From Ypsolopha sequella (taxonomy: Eukaryota; Arthropoda; Insecta; Lepidoptera; Ypsolophidae): 64,000 nucleotides of DNA. The translations under genes were made by a program, and so were the position numbers. Positions within the stretch are counted from its first letter, which is position 1. Each line of letters begins with the position of its first letter. Where the stretch lies: assembly GCA_934047225.1 (NCBI GenBank), contig OW204012.1, positions 8,618,001 through 8,682,000 of the forward strand, in the 5' to 3' direction. Below the pieces are notes generated by a model, which worked only from the letters and a program-made list of their open reading frames with translations, was not told the origin of the DNA and did no database searches. This document shows, in pieces, positions 33,301-38,326 of the stretch.

Positions 33301-34090
33301 ATAAACCATAATTATTTTTAACCAATTTCATGTCAGCGGCGGTAGCTCAGGGTTAGAACGCTGGCTTGTCAATCTTGATATCCAGGTTCGATCCCCGGTC
33401 GGGGCAAGCACCAATGATTTTTTCGTAATTTATGTGCATAGCATTTGTGCTTACCACTTGCTGAACGGTGAAGGAAAATATCGGAAGGAAACCTGCATGC
33501 CCTAAAAATCATGTATTTGTGCCCGAAGTACGGCGATAGGGTTCACCACTCATCACGTTGGGACGTAATAATCGTCGGTGCAATGCGGGTGTATCGAGTG
33601 TGGACTGTGACACCTCTGACACCCCCTCGGGAATTCATGTCGTGACGATATAATAATATTATATATGTATACTTGAATTTTGTTCTGATGTTTATTTATT
33701 TAACATTATAAAACTTAAATAACATTAAAAAACTAGACTACCTATATAAATATAAAAGATAAAATTATACGTAACTAAATAAAATAAAAAAAAAAAAAAA
33801 ATTAAGAAAAACTTACCTATAAATCAAACCATAATGTATTATTATTTATGTCAGGCTGGCCGCTGGCCACTACAAGCCTCCTCTGTGCCCCCCCCCCCCT
33901 CACAAGAAACGCCGCCATAAAAACTACCTTTGACCTTTGAAGCCACAAGTTTTAAAACAGAATTGTTACTTACAAATGCTGTCCGATCCTTATACTCCAA
34001 CACAGTATCCAGAATGTATTCACCAAAATTCAACGCTATGGGTACAGATATGTTCCTTGGACCATATTTATAATTGGGGTTTTTCAACAT
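3254..34090 (-). CDS. Luciferase-like peroxisomal acyl-CoA synthetase (4CL-like), 9 exons
   Basis: Nine minus-strand exons (34090-33974, 22658-22451, 14554-14239, 12822-12657, 11205-11060, 10791-10653, 9190-8969, 7719-7549, 3379-3254) join with matching phases into 537 codons (536 aa), close to beetle luciferase (about 550 aa). Every junction is GT-AG. The ANL family activates a carboxylic acid with ATP to an acyl-AMP and transfers it to CoA. Visible motifs: P-loop [10 protein letters not shown] (189-198), WFHAMG (231-236), QGYGLTE (327-333), TGD (410-412), [11 protein letters not shown] (426-436), catalytic Lys519 in NPSGK, and C-terminal SKL (534-536), a type 1 peroxisomal signal. Leu336 occupies the place where beetle luciferases carry a Ser linked to light emission, so a fatty-acid or other acyl-CoA ligase is likelier than a luciferase (inference). 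The start codon sits in CAAAATG and gives a normal family N-terminus. Substrate cannot be read from sequence. Confidence 0.93.
3383..3822. repeat. 22-bp minisatellite, 20 units, abutting a splice acceptor
   Basis: Exactly 20 head-to-tail copies of AAAAATAAAGATTGTATTGC plus AG (plus-strand reading), with a single visible variant in unit 4 (TGTACTGCAG at 3461-3470). On the gene's strand the unit is pyrimidine-rich and contains no AG; the last unit runs directly into CAG|exon 9. The long ORF across it on the minus strand ([20 protein letters not shown] repeating) is a by-product of the 66-nt superperiod, not a gene. Confidence 0.97.
4114..4421. mobile_element. Foldback element with tRNA 3'-half-like arms
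   Basis: The arm 4114-4205 is the inverse complement of 4337-4421. Each arm contains a T-arm plus acceptor-like stretch: GGTTCAACCATGTAACTATT on one side and its inverse, with GTTCGATTC(C/T)CGGTTCAACC, on the other. No complete tRNA fold was found. Confidence 0.65.
4927..5535. mobile_element. Foldback element flanked by 14-bp direct repeats
   Basis: Arms of about 145 bp (4950-5093 and 5380-5521) are near-perfect inverse complements, sharing AGATATATTTCGAACTATTG and CGGCATCAGTCTTGTAAATA. TTTTGATATTATTT occurs at 4927-4940 and again at 5522-5535, a candidate target duplication. The central portion carries the CGCTTGGTGCCCACTACGGC block seen in other dispersed repeats. Confidence 0.7.
5914..6088. 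mobile_element. GC-rich MITE with about 20-bp TIRs
   Basis: Ends AGGCCGTCCGCTGCGTTAAG (5914-5933) and its inverse complement (6069-6088). The interior is strikingly GC-rich against AT-rich surroundings. A run of 14 C lies just left (5886-5899). No ORF of interest. Confidence 0.75.
6253..6463 (+). mobile_element. Palindromic MITE family B, copy 1, 7-bp TSD
   Basis: Begins CACAAAATAATCACTTACAG and ends AGTATCTATTTTGTG, flanked on both sides by CTATTGG. The interior is largely self-complementary (GACGCGTACGTACGACGATC against the CGTACGTACGCGTC side). Confidence 0.85.
6549..6960. repeat. Double foldback repeat with 'CGCTTCGCTC' tracts
   Basis: 6550-6580 pairs with 6717-6747 (GACCATTTCATGATCTGGTT) and 6652-6713 pairs with 6757-6822 (CACCTATTTTTGACTTTTGG), giving two interleaved palindromes. 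Degenerate CGCTCCGCTTCGCTC tracts recur at 17040-17135 and 53090-53180. Confidence 0.6.
7060..7507 (-). repeat. Family A copy with shared 95-bp flank (duplicated block 2)
   Basis: Full-length family A (7151-7507) preceded by the same flank as 2546-2640. In sense orientation it encodes the common ORF tail [17 protein letters not shown] ending in ALYGTDW and a stop. Confidence 0.8.
7549..7719 (-). CDS. Acyl-CoA synthetase exon 8 (codons 439-495)
   Basis: Acceptor TTCCAG|GTGGCA and donor TCTAAG|GTAACA, phase 0. It encodes [20 protein letters not shown] through [10 protein letters not shown], the typical lid-domain start. Failure to use the donor would end translation after three more codons. 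Confidence 0.95.
7828..8106. repeat. 'GGGTTCCGTACCC...TTGGCCGGTTTTTT' dispersed repeat, copy 1
   Basis: A block order typical of a very common lepidopteran repeat: GGGTTCCGTACCCAAAGGGT, GACTCCGCTGTCCGTCTGTC, GTTGAAATTTTCACAGGTGA, GTGCGCGAGTTCGACTGGCA, then GGCCGG and a T-run. Other copies are at 30921-31196 and 44241-44590 (inverted), with a relative at 45225-45436. Confidence 0.75.
8260..8935. mobile_element. Family D TIR element (AGCACTCGTAGCA ends)
   Basis: The left end AGCACTCGTAGCACAGTGTT mirrors the right end AACACTATGCTACGAATGCT. Homologous arms extend about 70-85 bp (CGCGACTTA...TTGAATCACAAG). An internal smaller palindrome (GAATCACAAGTGCAAGGAGC against its inverse) lies at 8815-8900. 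Related copies are at 37381-37655 and 54258-54366. Confidence 0.7.
8969..9190 (-). CDS. Acyl-CoA synthetase exon 7 (codons 365-438), hinge
   Basis: Acceptor TTTGCAG|GTCGTC and donor CAG|GTTAGT, phase 0 at both ends. It encodes [19 protein letters not shown] through [21 protein letters not shown] and [11 protein letters not shown]. It includes the ribose-binding Asp (412) and the hinge to the C-terminal lid domain. Confidence 0.95.
9418..9773 (-). repeat. Family A repeat, full length
   Basis: CCATCCATCAGCCTAGTTCG through CACAGTCGAGCTTGGCATCA, sense on the minus strand, in intron 6 of the synthetase gene in the same orientation as the gene. Confidence 0.8.
9890..10086. mobile_element. Foldback element
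   Basis: Arms GACGCCAATAATTCAGTATA ... AGTCATGATCTT and the inverse AAGATCATGACTAATTGTGT ... GAACTATTGGCGTC. Near-palindromic over about 195 bp with a short centre. Confidence 0.75.
10185..10350 (-). mobile_element. LINE 3'-end fragment
   Basis: An A/T-microsatellite tail (TTATTTTATTTTATTTATTA) followed by the GTACAAAGGCGGCACTTATT block typical of lepidopteran non-LTR 3' ends. No usable ORF. Confidence 0.45.
10653..10791 (-). CDS. Acyl-CoA synthetase exon 6 (codons 318-364), GYGLTE motif
   Basis: Acceptor CTTTCAG|ATTCCC and donor CTAAG|GTAACG. It encodes [20 protein letters not shown] through [11 protein letters not shown]. The adenine/acyl pocket motif is intact. The residue three after GLTE is Leu336, not the Ser of beetle luciferases. 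Confidence 0.93.
10911..11010 (+). repeat. Family A fragment, divergent
   Basis: GGGCATTTCTTCCAGGGGAA ... GGAAAGGCCTATGTAAAGCA ... GGCTGATGGATGGTTGGATG. Sequence changes mark it as an older copy. Confidence 0.7.
11060..11205 (-). CDS. Acyl-CoA synthetase exon 5 (codons 270-318)
   Basis: Acceptor GTTACAG|CCAACA and donor AAGAG|GTAATG. It encodes [20 protein letters not shown] through [19 protein letters not shown], the segment before the GYGLTE motif. It ends with two bases of an Arg codon completed by exon 6. Confidence 0.92.
11684..11872. repeat. Cluster of inverted 'TAACTCGTTGGGA' motifs
   Basis: At least five forward or inverse copies of a TTACTCGTTGGGA-like motif within 190 bp, forming overlapping hairpins. 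It resembles a decayed foldback element. Confidence 0.5.
12266..12623 (-). repeat. Family A repeat, full length, next to exon 4
   Basis: Begins about 35 bp downstream (gene sense) of the exon 4 donor and in the gene's orientation. Its ORF is in frame with exon 4. In sense it starts with a GGTAGAAGAGCTGATGTCGG-like head and ends in the GATGGATGGATGG tail. Confidence 0.85.
12657..12822 (-). CDS. Acyl-CoA synthetase exon 4 (codons 214-269)
   Basis: Acceptor TTTTCAG|TAAACC and donor TATAAG|GTAAAT. It encodes [22 protein letters not shown] through [11 protein letters not shown]. His233 aligns with the active-site His of luciferases. The reading frame stays open through the donor into a family A repeat for 74 further codons, so intron retention would give an extended, truncated protein (see findings). 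Confidence 0.93.
13702..13893 (-). pseudogene. LINE ORF C-terminal fragment
   Basis: The minus-strand frame gives [20 protein letters not shown] and [20 protein letters not shown] then a stop. This resembles C-terminal ends of retrotransposon reverse-transcriptase proteins as I remember them; the family is not certain. The upstream edge is a (CAAATA)n run at 13858-13880. It lies in intron 3 of the synthetase gene. Confidence 0.45.
14090..14180 (+). repeat. SINE body fragment
   Basis: TGCCCGAAGTACAGCAATAA ... CACGCTGGGACG matches the interior of the SINE at 33520-33570. The head and tail are missing. Confidence 0.6.
14239..14554 (-). CDS. Acyl-CoA synthetase exon 3 (codons 109-214), ATP-binding P-loop
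   Basis: Acceptor TTTTCAG|ACGAAG and consensus donor CTGAA|GTAAGT. It encodes [17 protein letters not shown] through the adenylate-forming signature [17 protein letters not shown]. The incoming split codon (G|AC) and outgoing split codon (AA|T) agree with both neighbours, which confirms the model. Confidence 0.95.
14770..15160 (+). mobile_element. LINE 3' end with C2H2 finger and (ATC)n tail
   Basis: The frame encodes [20 protein letters not shown], then [20 protein letters not shown] and RAH, a C-X2-C-X12-H-X3-H finger, followed by a stop at 15115-15117 and (ATC)n at about 15138-15157. It has the same organisation as 425-664 and lies in intron 2 of the synthetase gene on the opposite strand. 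Confidence 0.65.
15449..16090 (-). mobile_element. LINE 3' end, (TATTTC)n tail
   Basis: In minus orientation it ends ...TTTTGTGGCAAATAAATATA and then repeated TTTCTA units (15449-15475). The body shares CCTACCTGCAACGAGA and GGTCAATCTGAAAATCAGCG with 53627-54120 on the opposite strand, so these are two copies of the same 3' UTR. No intact ORF. Confidence 0.6.
16152..16226 (+). tRNA. tRNA-like sequence (pseudo-tRNA or SINE head)
   Basis: CCTCGGTGGCGCAATGTGTA forms acceptor and D-arm, CTTGT-CTTGATA-ACAAG the anticodon arm (loop TGA at 34-36), then GGTTCGAATCC and GCCCGGGG. The acceptor stem mostly pairs, but the T-stem has mismatches and position 37 is T. The body looks closest to a Thr tRNA with a TA/AT change in the loop (inference). 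Probably a pseudogene or SINE head. Confidence 0.4.
16395..16560. repeat. Inverted 'AACTCGGGTTA' motif cluster
   Basis: Several forward and inverse copies of AACTCGGGTT/AACCCGAC within 165 bp, giving potential hairpins. Origin unknown. Confidence 0.4.
16649..16975 (+). repeat. Family A repeat
   Basis: Sense on the plus strand, from GGTGGTAGAGCTGATGCCGG to (ATGG)n. The ORF tail [20 protein letters not shown] is intact to ALYGTDW and the stop. Confidence 0.85.
17036..17170. repeat. 'CGCTTCGCTC' repeat fragment
   Basis: GCGTCGCGTCGCTCTGCTTC and ACACGCTCCTCCTCGTTCCG, ending CGATCTGCCCAATCCTACGA, matching 6600-6760 and 53090-53180. Confidence 0.6.
17390..17600 (+). mobile_element. Palindromic MITE family B, copy 2 (right end lost)
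   Basis: Starts CACAAAATAATCACTTACAG. The right terminus diverges after GTCGGCCTTCTGG, so no target duplication is visible. Confidence 0.75.
17806..18278. mobile_element. Family F element, copy 1 (about 470 bp)
   Basis: Nearly identical to 37673-38147 over its full length. The ends are imperfect inverted repeats (TTAATGCCCTTAATATCGCC against GGCGACGGTAATCGCCTTAA), indicating a non-autonomous DNA element. No ORF. Confidence 0.75.
18279..19676. other. Intronic sequence without recognised features
   Basis: No exon or gene recognised. A decayed family G end (GCCAAATTAATGCTGGATGC) lies at 18500-18560. Confidence 0.4.
19677..19948. mobile_element. Foldback MITE (ACAACGTGTAACAGAAA ends)
   Basis: Left GTGTAACCATATTTGAAGAG and TTCAGTCAATGGTATAGAAC pair with right GTTCTATACCATTGACTGAA and CTCTTCAAATATGGTTACAC. 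The interior contains CCATAGTAAAAGTTGTTC, also seen at 14779 and 22715. Confidence 0.75.
20610..20990. mobile_element. hAT-like MITE, copy 1 (right end decayed)
   Basis: Begins AGGGCTGCCATCCGTCCGGG with CCGGGGAAAAACC and GTCCTCCGTC(A/G)GCAATTTA blocks, matching the complete copy at 32073-32497. The right TIR is mutated. Confidence 0.7.
21392..22102 (+). repeat. Two tandem family A copies (334-bp direct duplication)
   Basis: 21435-21768 and 21769-22102 read identically by eye. The duplicated unit runs from CTTACTTGGAGACCCC to the first bases of the adjoining family B MITE (CACAAAATATA). Only the first copy keeps the family A 5' head (21392-21434). Confidence 0.85.
22091..22304 (-). mobile_element. 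Palindromic MITE family B, copy 3
   Basis: CACAAAATATATACTACCAG to CGCTATTTTGTG in inverted orientation. The flanks GAATGAG and GTATGAG look like a 7-bp target duplication with one difference. Confidence 0.8.
22451..22658 (-). CDS. Acyl-CoA synthetase exon 2 (codons 40-109)
   Basis: Acceptor CCAG|ATCGAC and donor ACAG|GTGAGT. It encodes [13 protein letters not shown] through [10 protein letters not shown] to PVNILYTT, part of the N-terminal AMP-binding domain. It ends with one base of a split Asp codon that the next exon completes. A palindromic MITE lies only about 150 bp downstream of this exon's donor (22091-22304). Confidence 0.92.
22788..23070. mobile_element. Family G MITE, divergent copy
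   Basis: ATAAGGTGACATTGATTTAT / AATTCATACTGGAGGCTTGG mirrored by GTCTTCAGTATGAATTTGAC and CACCTTGTATATG. Better copies are at 43861-44127 and 46215-46466. Confidence 0.65.
23371..23590 (+). mobile_element. Palindromic MITE family B, copy 4
   Basis: CACAAAATAACCACTTACAG start. The right end GGTAGTATCTTTTTT has lost the terminal bases. Confidence 0.75.
23956..25108 (-). mobile_element. Family H element, copy 1
   Basis: About 815 bp (AACCGACTTCAAAAAGGAGG ... ) joined to a roughly 310-bp near-perfect palindrome (24781-25092) with arms ending GCAACCGACTTCAA. The 815-bp part holds three degenerate units of about 130 bp, each with CTTCGATCCTGGCTTCATCA and ACAGCACATAACT. The sense strand is taken as minus because copy 3 ends there in an A-rich tail and target duplication. 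Confidence 0.75.
25114..25150. repeat. 'CTAGCTGACCCGGCGAACTT' repeat end
   Basis: Matches the terminal block of a very common lepidopteran dispersed repeat. Only the end is recognisable here. Confidence 0.5.
25151..25690. other. Intronic sequence without recognised features
   Basis: AT-rich, no ORF of note; likely the interior of a decayed repeat starting at 25114. Confidence 0.35.
25700..26170 (-). mobile_element. Probable LINE 3'-end fragment
   Basis: A TTTATTTATTTATTTGGATC-type tail followed by an AT-rich 3' UTR, including a 28-bp direct repeat (ACTAAGATTAACTAAAAACT) at 25914-25960. No coding frame. Confidence 0.4.
26178..26411. mobile_element. Family I MITE, copy 1
   Basis: Inverted ends GTGCCTATCATCAAAAACAT and ATGTTTTTGATGATAGGCAC. 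It shares the whole body with 36184-36412 in the opposite orientation (GTGCGAACATATCCTTGGGA against TCCTAAGGATATGTTCGCAC). Confidence 0.75.
26412..27048. other. No feature recognised
   Basis: Non-coding intronic DNA between two MITEs. Confidence 0.35.
27049..27298. mobile_element. hAT-like MITE (CAGTGGCGGCGTTAGGG end)
   Basis: Starts CAGTGGCGGCGTTAGGGTAG, contains GGGCGACCGCCCAGGGCGCC, and ends CGCCCAGGGCGCCGTTAATG. It belongs to a group of 'grouped-rubbish' GGGCGCC elements; compare 36772 and 52290. Target duplication not clear. Confidence 0.55.
27307..28322 (+). mobile_element. Family H element, copy 2, inverted relative to copy 1
   Basis: The palindrome (27318-27640) followed by the reversed 815-bp body, ending CTCCTTTTTGAAGTCGGTTA and AAAA. 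With copy 1 it forms a 4.4-kb inverted pair around 2.2 kb of other repeats. Confidence 0.75.
28323..29383. other. Intronic sequence without recognised features
   Basis: No gene seen. ATACAAGGTGTAACAGAAAG at 28553 resembles the end of the foldback at 19677, suggesting a fragment. Confidence 0.35.
29384..30490. repeat. Direct-repeat cluster with an embedded foldback
   Basis: Units starting ACCTTGTAACCGACGCAAAT occur near 29390, 30115 and 30320; the last two continue for about 180 bp in parallel (GAGATATCGGCTCTACATAG both times). The first unit is interrupted by a foldback at 29439-29985 (TTTACATATGAAACTGCCAA mirrored by TTTCGGCAATTTCATATGTA). GATAACCTTGTAACAGAC repeats three times at 30070-30122. 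Confidence 0.65.
30665..30790 (+). mobile_element. Palindromic MITE family B, copy 5 (left half only)
   Basis: CACAAAATAAATACTAACAG to about GGGCGAATGCCAATCACGAG, after which the family match stops. Confidence 0.65.
30921..31196. repeat. 'GGGTTCCGTA...CTTGGCGGTTTTTT' repeat, copy 2
   Basis: Same block order and orientation as 7828-8106, with strong similarity throughout. Confidence 0.75.
31250..31570. repeat. Dispersed-repeat fragment
   Basis: Contains CCGCATCAAAGTCCGTCGAG and ACATACATACATACAGACAA, typical of 3' parts of common lepidopteran repeats. The plus-strand ORF here is not similar to any gene I recognise. Confidence 0.4.
31653..31864 (+). mobile_element. Palindromic MITE family B, copy 6, 7-bp TSD
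   Basis: CACAAAATAACCACTTACAG to CAATTTTGTG with CCCGGAG directly repeated on both sides. With copy 1, this fixes the family's termini and duplication length. Confidence 0.85.
32073..32497. mobile_element. hAT-like MITE, copy 2, 8-bp TSD CTTATACG
   Basis: TIRs TAGGGCTGCCATC and GATGGCAGCCCTA. CTTATACG at 32065-32072 and 32498-32505. An 8-bp duplication plus a TAGGG-type terminus is the hAT signature. Interior GC-rich blocks CCGTCCGGGG. No ORF. Confidence 0.85.
32506..33335. other. No feature recognised
   Basis: Intronic DNA without a coding frame I can support. Confidence 0.35.
33336..33650 (+). mobile_element. tRNA-headed SINE, copy 2
   Basis: GCGGCGGTAGCTCAGGGTTA (A-box) and GGTTCGATCCCCGG (B-box), then the same body as copy 1 (GGTGAAGGAAAATATCGGAA, CATGTCGTGACGATA). 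It lies about 320 bp inside intron 1, opposite to the gene. Confidence 0.8.
33974..34090 (-). CDS. Acyl-CoA synthetase exon 1 (codons 1-39)
   Basis: Begins [13 protein letters not shown] and ends DRTAF before the donor TTT|GTAAGT, phase 0. The next exon continues with [13 protein letters not shown], matching the family order at this point. The 5' UTR and promoter were not defined; a TATATAA at 34107-34113 is only about 17 bp from the ATG and is unlikely to be a core promoter. Confidence 0.9.
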
Positions 34091-34665
34091 TTTGTTAAAA
34101 AATTACTTATATATGTCTTATCGAAATGACTGGTAGACGGATACTAAAGTGAATAAATTGAATGTCCTCTTCCATTGTATGTACATTCGAGGAAATAAAT
34201 GCTTTAAATATTCGATGGATTTGATTGCTGGTTCTTGGTGGAATATCATCTTCAATCAATTATACACAATTTATTGAAGGTGTAAAAATGTCCTTAAATC
34301 TATTACATACGAGTATATAAAATTGAAAAGCTAGGGCAAAGTTCATGGGAAAGAGTGAGATGGCGCTCTACACACCTTTGTGTGCGGGTATCACTCACAC
34401 AAACTCCAAAATCACGAAAAAAATTATGCAATTCGATTATTTGTGTGACAATGATGAACGATATAAACAATATGGGTTTAGATACGTGACCGCTTAATAA
34501 TTAAAGAATGAAATCAAAATGTTCCGCGTTTCAGAAACATAAGATCTTGTATGACATGTTTGAACGGCCGTTCATACTCGTACTGTTTTGAGTTTGCAAA
34601 AATGTAACATCATGTAACGCAACTTTAAACTCAAATTGAACATCACATTATTAATTAATTAATAA
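34091..34665. other. Upstream region of the synthetase gene
   Basis: No clear promoter can be called. AT-rich with no ORF. Confidence 0.35.
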
Positions 34666-34802
34666 CACTAATAAAAGTCTTCTTGTACGAGTTCCACTAT
34701 TTTATTTCCTTAATTATTGCGACTAGTTTCGTCTATTTGACATCGTCGGGCTGAAAAAGGAAATAAAATAGTGGAACTCGTACAAGAAGACTTTTATTAG
34801 TG
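34666..34802. mobile_element. Compact foldback element
   Basis: CACTAATAAAAGTCTTCTTG ... TATTTTATTTCC (34666-34710) is an exact inverse of 34759-34802. The loop of about 48 bp contains GACATCGTCGGGCTG. Confidence 0.8.
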
Positions 34803-35248
34803 CTAGAATGAAGTTCCATCAAGGAGTCACACCTTACAGTATAAATTATTAAAATATATATATATATATATTTAGTTAATTAATTCCAGAAATCATCTAT
34901 TACATCCAAAGTCACTCACAACCATCTCCAAGCTATAATTCAAGTGTTAAGTTTTTTTTTATTATTAATAATTATACATATTATTTTCAACGCGGGCAGA
35001 GCGGCGGACACATCTACATATTATGTGTCATACTAAACCGGTCGCCTAAAGAAAAATAAAAAAGTACAGGAAATTGTGTATAATTTATTGTAAATCATTA
35101 ATTTACTGCTCGCTTTTTTGACATTATAGGTTATTATAGGTAAATAATTTCCGGTATACGGTTTTTTACACGACTTCTTGTGTAAGGCTCATTTTAGACG
35201 GTTTGTATGGGACGGTAATGCCCGTACACTAAACAACTAAACAAATGA

Positions 35249-35985
35249 TTTGGAACAGAGGTTTTAACACAATAAAATACACTTTTCACTCACTTTTTTA
35301 TATTATTTATCAATAAAACAAATTTATGGGGCGATTCTGCTCTGTAGCGTAAAACAAAACCATAGATTATAAAAACAAAACAACGAACGCGTCGTCGTAA
35401 GCTTGCGTTCCAAGTTCAAATTTTTAAAAATACAAAAAGTTTAATTATGTTTCTAACATGGTTTCATAAATTTTACGGAAGTGATAAAAGTACTGGCCCT
35501 GGAATTGAATCAAGTGCAAGTCGGACCCGCGCAAAATGGGTTCCGTACCATGTAACCTATTATTATGTAGTATACAAGGGGGATTTGGTCGCCCGCCTGG
35601 ATTTACAAACGCGTTAGATCAGGACTGAATTTTAGCATGGTGCAGCCCCTTAACCATAGATTTAGAACAGAGGTTTTAACACAATAAAAGACACTTTTCA
35701 CTCACTTTTTTATATTATTTATCAATAAAACAAATTTATGGGGCGATTCTGCTCTGTAGCGTAAAACAAAACCATAGAATATAAAAACAAAACAACGAAC
35801 GCGTCGTCGTAAGCTTGCGTTCCAAGTTCAAATTTATAAAAATACAAAAAGTTTAATTATGTTTCTAACATGGTTTCATAAATTTTACGGAAGTGATAAA
35901 AGTACTGGCCCTGGAATTGAATCAAGTGCAAGTCGGACCCGCGCAAAATGGGTTCCGTACCATGTAACCTATAAATTATTACAAG
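35249..35985. repeat. Direct tandem duplication, unit about 411 bp
   Basis: 35249-35575 recurs at 35660-35985 with few changes (GGGGCGATTCTGCTCTGTAG and AACGCGTCGTCGTAAGCTTG in both). It contains CAAGTGCAAGTCGGACCCGC, a block from the GGTTCCGTACC repeat family. Confidence 0.85.
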
Positions 35986-36183
35986 GGGGGATTTGGTCAC
36001 CCGCCTGGATTTGTGCTGGGTGCTCGGTTGGTAATCGGTGACCCGTCAGGTGAAATTTGAAAGGGTTTGTTTTTTGCTCCTATACTGACTATTCTAGGAT
36101 TTGTATTTGAACTAGTCCAGTGTGGAAGGGAGCGGTTTTTTTCATGATTTCGAAAAAAGTGATTATTGAACCTTGATCCTGCG

Positions 36184-36412
36184 GGCCTATTATGTATCCC
36201 TAGTTGCTTTCTGGACTAGGTGCCTATCATCAAAAACATAGATATACTATCAAATTCCGATTTCCTAAGGATATGTTCGCACTTGAAGTGACGACACAGA
36301 TTGTTAATAGTTCAATACCCACTAAAGGCAATTTTGAAATTTCAGTTTTTATCTATGTTTTTGATGATACGCACCCAGTTCAGTTGGCAACCAAAGATAC
36401 AAAATAGGGGGG
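36184..36412. mobile_element. Family I MITE, copy 2
   Basis: The inverse of 26178-26411, with ends GGCCTATTATGTATCCCTAG and AAAGATACAAAATAGGGGGG. Confidence 0.75.
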
Positions 36413-36771
36413 CTGGTCACTGGCCGGCTGGCCGGGTCTCCGGTATGGGTTCGGGCGGTTGATTAGATTTCACCTTGTATATTTAGAGATTTCATTTTAA
36501 TTCAGTTTATTAGTGCCATAATTACACGGTGTAGAAGCTAAGTGTAGAAGTGAATATTTATTAAAACTTTATGACCGTTTTTTTTTTTATAAAATTGAAA
36601 ATTCTTACAATAAAAAAACTTACGTTTACCACAGATAATATAATATCTACGAAGTCTACTTAGCTATGGTTGTAGTAGTGCACGCACACGCACTTTTTCT
36701 AGTGTGCGTAACCTCGGGAGCGCTTACAAAACGCGCAACACACACAAAACGCGCGTATCTGTACATGTCAC

Positions 36772-37375
36772 CAGTGCCGTATTTACCCTAGGGCCAAAAC
36801 CGCCATGGCCCGGGGCGGCAGGCTGCGAGGGGCGGTACAAGCAATTAAGAATTAGCTATTATTAATACTTGATATATATATATATATATATCGCTACATA
36901 GAGCACTTATTTTATTTTATTTTTTGTTCAATTAAAACATTGTATAAAAATTATTTTCGAAATATAATTCGGCCCACTTTGGGGCCGGCGTCAGTCGAAT
37001 TAAAAACAGTAAATGACATAAAATATATACAACATTTATCAGATATTTTTATTATATACATTATATCAGACATTTGAGTATGAATAAAAAATATTTATTA
37101 AAAATGTATTAAAAATAAAAAATAAAAAATTCTTAATACATAATAGAAGCTGACTTGACAGAATCCGTTGATTACGACAGTGTCATTGAAGAATTTAAAT
37201 GTAAATATTGAATAAATGATGTCTATTTCTTTGTATCACCTTTTCAGTTCATTAAATTCATTAAAGCTCATGCCCAACTCAACACTATTGGATTTATTTT
37301 ATTTTATAATTGAAATAATTTTTATTTTTTTCTTGTTATTTTATGGGATGGCAAACTTTACGGCCCAGGTCCCAT
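36772..37375. mobile_element. hAT-like MITE related to 52290, right end eroded
   Basis: Starts CAGTGCCGTATTTACCCTAG, then GGCCCGGGGCGGCAGG. It contains a (TA)n run at 36872-36890 and the CGGCCCACTTTGGGGCCGGC block. The right end merges into family D at 37380. Confidence 0.55.
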
Positions 37376-37380
37376 AGCAT

Positions 37381-37655
37381 CTAGTTGAATCACAAGTGCA
37401 AGGAGCGTGACGTACTATTTAATCGCAAAAACATCGTGTCACGCTCCTCGCACTTGTGATTCAACTTAGTTGCGTCGCGCGCGATTAAACACTACCGGTG
37501 TTACTACAAAACGGTGTTTAACTTTAGACAGTGTTTAAATCTGTTGTTGTCGCCAATTCTTTCATATTGTAAAAAAGTGACAGCAACAGATTTAAACACT
37601 GTCTAAAGTTAAACACCGTTTAAACACAGTTTTGAAGTAACACCGTATGCTACGA
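37381..37655. mobile_element. Family D element carrying a nested foldback
   Basis: GTTGAATCACAAGTGCAAGG ... GCGATTAAACACTA is interrupted at 37494 and resumes with TGCTACGAGTGC at 37648; compare the uninterrupted GATTAAACACTATGCTACGA at 8911-8930. Confidence 0.8.
37495..37645. mobile_element. TA-flanked foldback (CCGGTGTTACT ends), nested
   Basis: CCGGTGTTACT to AGTAACACCG with arms GTGTTTAACTTTAGACAGTG and its inverse. TA lies at 37493-37494 and 37646-37647, so it fits a Tc1/mariner-type TA insertion. The precise pre-insertion site is visible in the family D copy at 8921. Confidence 0.85.
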
Positions 37656-37672
37656 GTGCAGGGCGCTAAATA

Positions 37673-38147
37673 TTAAGGCCCTTAATACCGCCAAATGGGT
37701 ACTTTCTAAAGCCTACTCCTCTTTTATGGCCAAACCAAAAATATTGAAAAAAATTATTATGGATTATCAACTCTAGGACAACATATGCAACATTTTTCTT
37801 TTTCGTACCACCAAAACTTCTATATGAAAAATTGTTTCAACTGAATGGTGTTTTTTGGCTTGAATTTCCTACTGCTCCTAAGCGGCTTAGGTGATTTAAT
37901 TCATTTATGCTTTGATAAATAGATAAACTTGATAGCTATAAATATAACATAGAATTATTCAATCGAACAATGACGCCCATGTGAAAAGTATTATTTTCTC
38001 CTATTTTGCCCTTTCAAGGACTCAGCGAGCGTCGTAACAGCCACCACGCATTGTGCACTGATTTGAACGTTATTTCAATGTCGTTTCCGTCGATATTCAT
38101 ACAGACAAACATCGAGCTGCTAATTTGGCGACGGTAATCGCCTTAAA
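37673..38147. mobile_element. Family F element, copy 2
   Basis: Almost identical to 17806-18278 over about 470 bp, in the same orientation. It begins 80 bp beyond the Lunapark-like stop codon. Confidence 0.75.
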
Positions 38148-38227
38148 ATACACCACTTCACGTCACTACACAACCATAGCCAAGTAGACATAGCATAGAA
38201 CATATGCACGGGACATAGATCTTAAAC

Positions 38228-38326
38228 TTAGACAATTATTATATTCTGTTGAGTTTGGTTAATTAGGGAATGGAAATCGTCTTCTTCATCAGAATTATCG
38301 TACGCGTCGAGCAGTTCCTTCGCCAC
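38228..38326 (-). CDS. Lunapark-like exon 4 (codons 126-157 and stop)
   Basis: Acceptor GTTTCAG|GTGGCG. It encodes VAKELLDAYDNSDEEDDFHS, then a polar tail and TAA. The only GT near its end (ATTGTCTAAG) is a poor donor, so this reads as a terminal exon. No AATAAA is evident before a dispersed repeat begins at 38147. Confidence 0.7.
   Translation of the reverse strand: MAKELLDAYDNSDEEDDFHSLINQTQQNIIIV

Noticed and set aside
34107..34113. TATATAA as the synthetase TATA box
   Set aside because: Only about 17 bp upstream of the ATG, too close for a TSS plus 5' UTR in a usual arrangement, and such words are common in AT-rich DNA.
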